Of a stretch of 8,225 nucleotides of DNA, positions 1 through 4,505 are shown piece by piece. The notes under the pieces are model-generated. The model was not told where the DNA came from, made no database searches, and saw only the letters and a list, made by a program, of their open reading frames with translations. The position numbers and the translations under genes are program-made. Within the stretch, counting starts at the first letter, position 1. Each line of letters opens with the position of its first letter. The stretch covers positions 1 through 8,225 of the forward strand of contig JAZOTL010000060.1 in assembly GCA_045657645.1 (NCBI GenBank), given 5' to 3'. The DNA is from RGIG7300 sp045657645. GTDB taxonomy: Bacteria > Bacillota > Clostridia > Oscillospirales > CAG-272.

Positions 1-377
1 TTGACCTTGACGGCAAGCAAAAGCACTACCCCCACGAGCTTTCAGGAGGTATGAAACAGAGAGTTGCTATAGCAAAAGCGCTGGCACTTAAATCGGATAT
101 AATTCTTATGGACGAACCCTTTGCCGCCCTTGACGCTATGACCCGTAACAAGCTACTTGCCGAACTTGCCCAGATACACAAGGAAGCAGGCATTACCGTT
201 ATCTTTATTACCCACAATATACAGGAAGCGGTAGTGCTTGGCACAAGGGTGCTTGTTATGAGTAAGAACGGAGAAATTATAATAAATGAGGAAAACACAA
301 TTCCCAAGCCCGTTACCCCCGCAAGCCCCGGCTACGGAGAAATGTGGAATCGCCTCCACGATTCTCTCCGCTTATGA
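1..377 (+). CDS. ABC transporter ATP-binding protein, nitrate/sulfonate/taurine-type (3' end only)
   Basis: This is the C-terminal part of a nucleotide-binding subunit of an ABC importer; the 5' end lies outside the window and the reading frame begins at base 3. About 124 residues are visible. In order they are the signature motif LSGGMKQRVAIAKAL (visible residues 13-27), Walker B IILMDEP with the catalytic glutamate (33-39), the D-loop AALD, and the H-loop in VIFITHNIQEAV. The Walker A part is not in the window. HELSGGMKQR, DEPFAALDAMTR and the THNIQEAV wording match the SsuB/TauB/NrtD family, which energises uptake of sulfonates, nitrate or related small anions, or thiamine-pyrimidine precursors. 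The substrate cannot be told from this subunit. The protein would sit on the cytoplasmic face of the membrane with a permease encoded upstream. The stop codon TGA overlaps the first base of a 42-bp repeat. The ABC assignment is certain; the subfamily is likely. Confidence 0.93.
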   Translation, partial: DLDGKQKHYPHELSGGMKQRVAIAKALALKSDIILMDEPFAALDAMTRNKLLAELAQIHKEAGITVIFITHNIQEAVVLGTRVLVMSKNGEIIINEENTIPKPVTPASPGYGEMWNRLHDSLRL

Positions 378-418
378 AAAAGCTCCCAACTTTTTGAAAA
401 AAGTTGGACAAAAACTTT
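377..418 (+). repeat. 42-bp intergenic hairpin repeat, copy 1
   Basis: These 42 bases are identical to 8049-8090. The core is a perfect inverted repeat, CCAACTTTTT (386-395) with AAAAAGTTGG (398-407), preceded by GCTC and followed by ACAAAAACTTT. The element begins at the last base of the ABC gene stop codon. On the + strand no U-tract follows the stem. On the minus strand the stem is followed by GGGAGC and five T, so it resembles a terminator for leftward transcription more than one for the ABC gene. It is probably a dispersed repeat that tends to sit at gene ends. Confidence 0.8.
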
Positions 419-484
419 TAAACTCGCGTGAAGTTTAAATTAAATTTAAAATCTGTAGCCCGAAGATAAAGTTTGAGCAAACCT

Positions 485-641
485 AAGGCTTCCCCAAGAT
501 TGGGGAAGCTGTCAGCGTAGCTGACTGATGAGGTTGATACACCCAACTAAATGTTTTCACATTATCAATATTCCCAAAACAACCTCATCCGTCACCGACA
601 CTTACGGTCGGTGCCACCTTCCCCGAACTCGGGGAAGGCTT
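485..641. repeat. MITE-like palindromic element with four hairpins
   Basis: Two arms form a long imperfect inverted repeat. The left arm (485-535) carries hairpins GCTTCCCC/GGGGAAGC (488-495 with 502-509) and GTCAGC/GCTGAC (511-516 with 520-525), then ends in GATGAGGTTG. The right arm (580-641), read on the minus strand, carries CCTTCCCC/GGGGAAGG (617-624 with 631-638) and CACCGAC/GTCGGTG (593-599 with 607-613), and ends in the same GGATGAGGTTG. A 44-nt A+T-rich centre (536-579) separates them. There is no ORF inside, so it could only be non-autonomous. Similar modules are, from memory, frequent between genes in gut Clostridia. A structured RNA origin is an alternative. No clean target-site duplication is visible. 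Confidence 0.75.
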
Positions 642-733
642 GAGAATGTGCAAATCGCCTATTATTTTCGCACCAATAACATTTTCGGGTACTTAAACAA
701 ACAATCAAAACAAAAAATAAAACGTTTTTAGCC
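642..733 (-). repeat. Repeat flank block, inverted homologue of 8095-8187
   Basis: Read on the minus strand, this A+T-rich stretch shares CGTTTTAT, then TTTTATTTTTTGTTT, then an exact 14-mer AATGTTATTGGTGC (670-683 on the + strand) with 8138-8151. In both places the 14-mer is followed by about 37 bases, aligning without gaps at roughly 60 percent identity, that run into an AAGCCYTCC hairpin arm. This shows that the palindromic element and its flank form one larger repeat unit. No coding potential is seen. Confidence 0.65.
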
Positions 734-752
734 CCACCGCCAGGTGGTTTTT
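734..752 (+). terminator. Short terminator-like hairpin, possibly for the ABC gene transcript
   Basis: CCACC (734-738) can pair with GGTGG (743-747) across a GCCA loop, and TTTTT follows directly (748-752). The stem is only 5 bp but all paired in a G+C-rich context. It is the only rightward stem followed at once by a U-tract between the ABC gene stop and 780. It is weak evidence, and the stronger hairpin at 786-823 may serve both directions. Confidence 0.35.
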
Positions 753-781
753 GCCAAGCTCTTTTCAAAAAGCGGCAAAAA
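748..781 (-). repeat. Degenerate inverted copy of the 42-bp hairpin repeat
   Basis: On the minus strand the sequence reads CCGCTTTTTGAAAAGAGCTTGG followed by CAAAAACC in separate pieces, aligning with the CCAACTTTTTGAAAAAAGTTGG plus ACAAAAAC core of the copies at 377-418 and 8049-8090. The stem has decayed. Together with copy 1 it would bracket the intervening palindromic element as divergent inverted ends. Confidence 0.45.
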
Positions 782-785
782 GCGG

Positions 786-825
786 AAAACACCGTAGAAC
801 CACGAAGGATTCTACGGTGTTTTTT
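786..825. terminator. Bidirectional intrinsic terminator at the end of the minus-strand operon
   Basis: The stem ACACCGTAGAA (789-799) pairs perfectly with TTCTACGGTGT (810-820), extended by AAA/TTT on each side to about 14 bp, with a 10-nt loop. On the minus strand it lies just past the stop codon of the hexosaminidase gene and ends in TTTT. On the + strand it is followed by six T. It likely ends the four-gene operon and could also stop read-through from the ABC gene. Confidence 0.85.
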
Positions 826-829
826 ATTA

Positions 830-2536
830 TTATAACCAGCTCTTCATTATATCGAGGAAGAGTTCAACTCCTGCCTCGTGATTCTTTAAGAGCCATACTC
901 TGCGGTATTCAGCAAAAACTCTTTCGCACTCGGCTTCATTCTTTTCGCCCAGCATAAGGTCGGCAAGCAAAAGCACCATATCGCAGTTAAGCTTAACCTC
1001 GCTAAGCACGGTTTCATCCGCCCGGCATTCATCAAGCTCACGGCGCAGGCCCTGCATATACTCACGCACACGCTTAATACCCGTAACAAGGAAGGGTTCA
1101 AGCTGATAGCGGCGCATATAGCAGTTTGTAAAATCGGTACCGTTGAACTGCAAAAGCTCCTCTAACAGGTAGTAGTTACCCATACGGTAAACAACGTCTG
1201 CAAGGGATTTTTCTCCCGTGGTCTTATAAAGGTATCTATCCACGTACTTCTTGGAATTTGCCACCATTTCGCGTCTGCCTGTTACCGCAAATTCGGAATT
1301 ATGGTTAATGCAGTTCCAGCTGGCATATGCACCCACAACTATAGGATAGTAGGTGGTGGAAGCAAACTGGGGATGGCCGTCATCGCCCCACTCGGTAAGC
1401 AAGAAGCCCTCTGCGCCGTAGTAAGCGCCACACTCTGCCGCAACCCAGATATTCATATTGGCGTTATTGGTTCTGCCTGTGATGCTGCCCCACATAGAGG
1501 TACCGGGGCAAACGTAGAAGCGAAGGCCGTGGTCGCGGATAAGGCGGCAGTTACGGTCAAACTGCTGTTCGCTTTCATAGCCCCACTGCATAACTATAGC
1601 GTTCTTGGGCACGTTTGCAAGCTCCTCGGGGTGCTTGAACACGATATCGTCAAAGAACATAGGCTGTTTCTTATATTTTTTACAAACAAGATCGCATATC
1701 TTTTCAAGATACTCGGTATAAACCCTGCCAACACCCTTTTTATCGCACTCTTCCTTGGTTTCGTTCATACCAAGCTCAAAGGGCTCATCCATACCGATAT
1801 TGAAAAGCTCAGAGGAATAACCCTCGCACACGCTTTCGTATATCTTATCCATAAGCTCAAGGGAGCCGGGATGAAGGGGATTAAGGGTTTGTGAAGGCTT
1901 ACCGTCCCTTGTAATTGCAAGGTGGGAAAGCTCGGGCTTTGCTGTCCATGCCGCCATATGCGCAAAGCTGTTCTGCACGGGAACAAGGAGGATAAATCTT
2001 TCCTTACAGTAAGCATCAAGCTCTCTTATCTCCGCAACGCTGAGGGGCTGTGTATCCTTCCAATACTCCTCAAAGCCCTTATACTCATAGATAAAGGTGT
2101 CCATATAAAGCTGGAGCTGATTGTATTTAAGGGCAGCAAGGATATCAACAAGCTCCTTTAAGTAGCTTAAGTTAGGAATCTTACCGCGGCTTATATCAAG
2201 CATATAAGCGCGGTTTTTTATAGAGGGCTGGTCCTCTATTTCAAGATATGTAACGCAGCCATCCTCTGCCTGGTCAAGTATCTGACCCAAGGTAGTGCGG
2301 GCTCTGTATGCAGCCTCATCGTCTGCATATCTTATATGAATACCCTTTTCATCAATATTTATCTTATACTTTTCTGCTATACCGCAGTCGCATTTTTTAA
2401 TATCTACTACGGTAGCTCCCCCATTATCAATATTGGCAAAAAAGCTAAACTCCTTATCCGATACCACCTTAAGGGATGTAACGTTAAGCTTGCCTTCAAG
2501 CTCTGTAAATTTATGAGGCTTAGGTACTAAAAACAT
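830..2536 (-). CDS. Glycoside hydrolase family 20-type beta-N-acetylhexosaminidase
   Basis: This 568-aa protein has no signal peptide and is probably cytoplasmic. It would remove terminal beta-linked N-acetylhexosamine (GlcNAc or GalNAc) from imported oligosaccharides. Residues 1-100 fit the alpha/beta domain that precedes GH20 barrels. The barrel starts near 105 with LDISRGKIP (D114, R117, a sugar-binding pair in the family) and LKYNQLQLY (136-144). The catalytic acid pair is D250-E251 in FNIGMDEPFELG, equivalent to the classic GxDE motif. TEWGDDGHPQ (381-390) gives an aromatic active-site segment. Residues 410-568 are a mostly helical tail. The Asp-Glu pair implies substrate-assisted hydrolysis, by analogy with the family. 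The start has AGGAG 8 nt upstream. It is last in the operon, 25 nt after the SDR gene and followed by a terminator. It belongs to a divergent GH20 group, so the exact sugar is uncertain. Confidence 0.8.
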   Translation of the reverse strand: MFLVPKPHKFTELEGKLNVTSLKVVSDKEFSFFANIDNGGATVVDIKKCDCGIAEKYKINIDEKGIHIRYADDEAAYRARTTLGQILDQAEDGCVTYLEIEDQPSIKNRAYMLDISRGKIPNLSYLKELVDILAALKYNQLQLYMDTFIYEYKGFEEYWKDTQPLSVAEIRELDAYCKERFILLVPVQNSFAHMAAWTAKPELSHLAITRDGKPSQTLNPLHPGSLELMDKIYESVCEGYSSELFNIGMDEPFELGMNETKEECDKKGVGRVYTEYLEKICDLVCKKYKKQPMFFDDIVFKHPEELANVPKNAIVMQWGYESEQQFDRNCRLIRDHGLRFYVCPGTSMWGSITGRTNNANMNIWVAAECGAYYGAEGFLLTEWGDDGHPQFASTTYYPIVVGAYASWNCINHNSEFAVTGRREMVANSKKYVDRYLYKTTGEKSLADVVYRMGNYYLLEELLQFNGTDFTNCYMRRYQLEPFLVTGIKRVREYMQGLRRELDECRADETVLSEVKLNCDMVLLLADLMLGEKNEAECERVFAEYRRVWLLKNHEAGVELFLDIMKSWL

Positions 2537-2561
2537 AGTAATTCTCCTTGTGTTGTATACC

Positions 2562-3395
2562 TTATTTTTTCTTATTCTTCTTAAATTCCTTCATACCGTT
2601 GGTGCTGCCGCCGCCACAAAGCACATCAACGCCCGCAAGGTAACCGTTACGCTCGTCTGCAACGGTTGCAAGCGCAAAGCCCAGCTCCTCGGGCTTGCCC
2701 ATTCTTTCCTCTGCAGACATAGGAATAAGCATTCCGCCTTCCTTTGCCTCAAGATTACCCATATCGGTAGCTATAAGACCGGGGGAAAGGGACACAACGC
2801 GGATTCCGCGAAGGCCGTACTCAAAAGCACACTTCTGCGCGTACCACACAACAAAATTCTTTGAAAGGGAGTAAGCAAAGCCGGAGCGCTGATAATCACC
2901 CTTTGCAAGGCTTGCCTTTTTAACTATCTTCTTTACAAAAAGCTCTTCATTTGTATCCGCAAGCTTATAAATCTTTTTATTTATGATAAAAGAAGGAAGT
3001 ATGTACGCGGAGTTTGAGGAAACGTCAACAATAACGCTGCCTGCCTTCATAACCTTGGAAAACTCCTCGTTTATATATACTGTACCAAGGGCGTTTACCT
3101 TTACGATTGTTTCGGGGTCAGACATTGCAGGGGAAAGGCCTGCAGAGTTGATAACGTTCTTAACCTCGCCAAGCTCCGAAGCAAAGCGAACAAGCTCCTT
3201 TACGCTTTCGCGGTCGGAGGTGTCACAGGTCTTTGCATAAGCCTCAAAGCCCAGAGCCTTCAGCTCCTCAACTGCTCCCTCAAGCTTCTTTAAGGTTCTT
3301 CCCGAAAGAACTATCTTCTTGTCCTTGGGCATAAACTTTGCCGCTTCAAGACCCATACCGGAGCCGCCGCCGGTAATAACACATACATTTGACAT
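2562..3395 (-). CDS. SDR-family NAD(P)-dependent oxidoreductase
   Basis: This is a 277-aa short-chain dehydrogenase/reductase. The Rossmann motif TGGGSGMG is at residues 8-15, NSAG (a variant of NNAG) at 83-86, the structural Asn at 101 (VNALG), candidate catalytic serines at S126/S127/S129 (VDVSSNSAY), and YSLSK (Y175, K179). GLIATDM and a C-terminal GVDVLCGGGSTNG complete the fold. The gap from serine to tyrosine is 46-49 residues, where most classical SDRs have about 13. This loop insert recalls the 3-alpha-hydroxysteroid dehydrogenase/carbonyl reductase type. The C-terminus ends in a lysine-rich tail. I chose ATG at 3395 because GAGGA lies 6 nt upstream and the Rossmann strand begins at once. 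A longer frame from a TTG at 3452 would overlap the upstream stop and has no ribosome site. It follows the GpsA-like gene by 49 nt. Cytoplasmic; substrate unknown. Confidence 0.88.
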   Translation of the reverse strand: MSNVCVITGGGSGMGLEAAKFMPKDKKIVLSGRTLKKLEGAVEELKALGFEAYAKTCDTSDRESVKELVRFASELGEVKNVINSAGLSPAMSDPETIVKVNALGTVYINEEFSKVMKAGSVIVDVSSNSAYILPSFIINKKIYKLADTNEELFVKKIVKKASLAKGDYQRSGFAYSLSKNFVVWYAQKCAFEYGLRGIRVVSLSPGLIATDMGNLEAKEGGMLIPMSAEERMGKPEELGFALATVADERNGYLAGVDVLCGGGSTNGMKEFKKNKKK

Positions 3396-3444
3396 ATTAA
3401 ATCCTCTTTTTTTATTTTTAAATATTATAACATTTTCAACAAAA

Positions 3445-4491
3445 TCAGTCAATCGAATAGGTAAAACTTTCCCAAGGTATATCCACCGCTTTTTTACCGC
3501 ATATTATCTCATCCACGTGTAAAAGCAGGGGGAAATCCTCGCCGCAAAGCCTTCCTTTTTCTATATTCACTCTTATCGCCCTTGCAACACGCTCGGCAAC
3601 CACAAGGGATTCAAGGGTAACGCCGTTCAGCTCTGCCTTTGCCTCGTCTATTGTAAGACCCTTGCCTAAAAGTATACCCACAAGGCGGGTGCGGCCGCCG
3701 TATACGGTAACGTACAGGTCCCCTACTCCAACGCAAAGGTTATCAAGGGAAAGGGCATTCTGGAACTCAAGGAGCTTATGCATCTCTCTTGTTGCCTGCC
3801 CGAAGACTGCGGCCTGGGAGTTAAAATGGAGAGTATCGTCCCCAAACACCCTTTGATTTACACCGATAGTCAAGGCAACTGCAAGGGCATAGCCGTTTTT
3901 AAGGGCAACAGCGCTCTCTATACCCACAACGTCACGGGTGATGCTTATATGGTAATAATCGGTCTGCATAGTTTTGCGCAAAAATTCAAGCACCTCTGCA
4001 TTATCTCCGCAAAAGGACACCTCTGTCTGGTCGTGAGCCACAAGCTCATAGCTTGTGCAGGGTCCGCCTACGGCGTTCAGGTAAAGCTTTTTGCCTATTT
4101 CATCAAGCTTTTTCTTCCACAGATCGGGATAGGTAAGAAGGAACCCGTCCTGGGTATCCCAAAGACCCTTTGTAACGGTAAGCACGGGGGTGCCATCGGC
4201 TATCCTTGGCAAAACAAAGTCACCAAACCACTCAACACCAAAGCTGCTTACACCGCCTATTACTATATCCGCCCCTAAAAGAGCCTCTTCAAGCTCCTCT
4301 ATCTGATAAAACTCCACTCCTTCGGGAAAATCCCGTGTAAATTTAGGGTGACGGTTGTGCTTTCTGCAATTATCTATTATCTCTGCGTCAAGATGGGTGC
4401 CTACAAGCCTTACAACGTTACCGTTCTCCCTTGCGGGAAAGGCAAGGGCAGAGCCCATCATTCCCGAACCGACTATAGTTACAACAGACAT
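3445..4491 (-). CDS. GpsA-like NAD(P)-dependent glycerol-3-phosphate dehydrogenase family protein
   Basis: This is a 348-aa protein with the two-domain fold of bacterial glycerol-3-phosphate dehydrogenase. The nucleotide-binding motif GSGMMGSA is at residues 8-15 and TKGL at 107-110. The catalytic lysine is K198 in ALKNGYALAVAL, matching ALKN of GpsA. The C-terminal GVGDLYVT (255-262, D258) and LVGILLGKG match the GxGDLxxT and FGxxLGxG region of GpsA. GpsA reduces dihydroxyacetone phosphate to sn-glycerol 3-phosphate for membrane lipids. However, the usual SGPSFA substrate motif is replaced by GGPCTSYELVAH (142-153), and the SRNRR loop is shortened to GGRTR (265-269), so another phosphorylated polyol or keto substrate is possible. 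The start has AAGGA 6 nt upstream, and the gap to the surface protein gene is only 14 nt, which suggests coupled translation. Family call firm, exact reaction not. Confidence 0.8.
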   Translation of the reverse strand: MSVVTIVGSGMMGSALAFPARENGNVVRLVGTHLDAEIIDNCRKHNRHPKFTRDFPEGVEFYQIEELEEALLGADIVIGGVSSFGVEWFGDFVLPRIADGTPVLTVTKGLWDTQDGFLLTYPDLWKKKLDEIGKKLYLNAVGGPCTSYELVAHDQTEVSFCGDNAEVLEFLRKTMQTDYYHISITRDVVGIESAVALKNGYALAVALTIGVNQRVFGDDTLHFNSQAAVFGQATREMHKLLEFQNALSLDNLCVGVGDLYVTVYGGRTRLVGILLGKGLTIDEAKAELNGVTLESLVVAERVARAIRVNIEKGRLCGEDFPLLLHVDEIICGKKAVDIPWESFTYSID

Positions 4492-4505
4492 ATTTTATCC
4501 TTCTT

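Noticed and set aside
386..407. Hairpin as the intrinsic terminator of the ABC gene
   Set aside because: On the + strand the stem is followed by ACAAAAAC rather than a U-tract. It reads as a terminator only on the minus strand.
485..641. CRISPR array
   Set aside because: The repeats are inverted arms of one palindrome with different stems, not direct repeats with unique spacers, and no cas gene is present.
528..731. Small protein genes (66-67 codons) in the intergenic repeat region
   Set aside because: Both frames run across hairpins and A+T-rich repeat flanks, lack ribosome sites and have low-complexity products.
1301..1894. A + strand open frame of 197 codons inside the hexosaminidase gene
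   Set aside because: It is antisense to a GH20 gene with clear catalytic motifs, has no ribosome site, and its product resembles no protein I know. The same applies to + strand frames at 5316-5837 and 6396-6950 inside the SLH gene.
3396..3452. Longer SDR start at a TTG codon at 3452
   Set aside because: It would overlap the upstream stop, has no Shine-Dalgarno, and adds an A/K/N-rich leader ahead of a Rossmann strand that normally begins at the N-terminus. ATG at 3395 has GAGGA at proper spacing.
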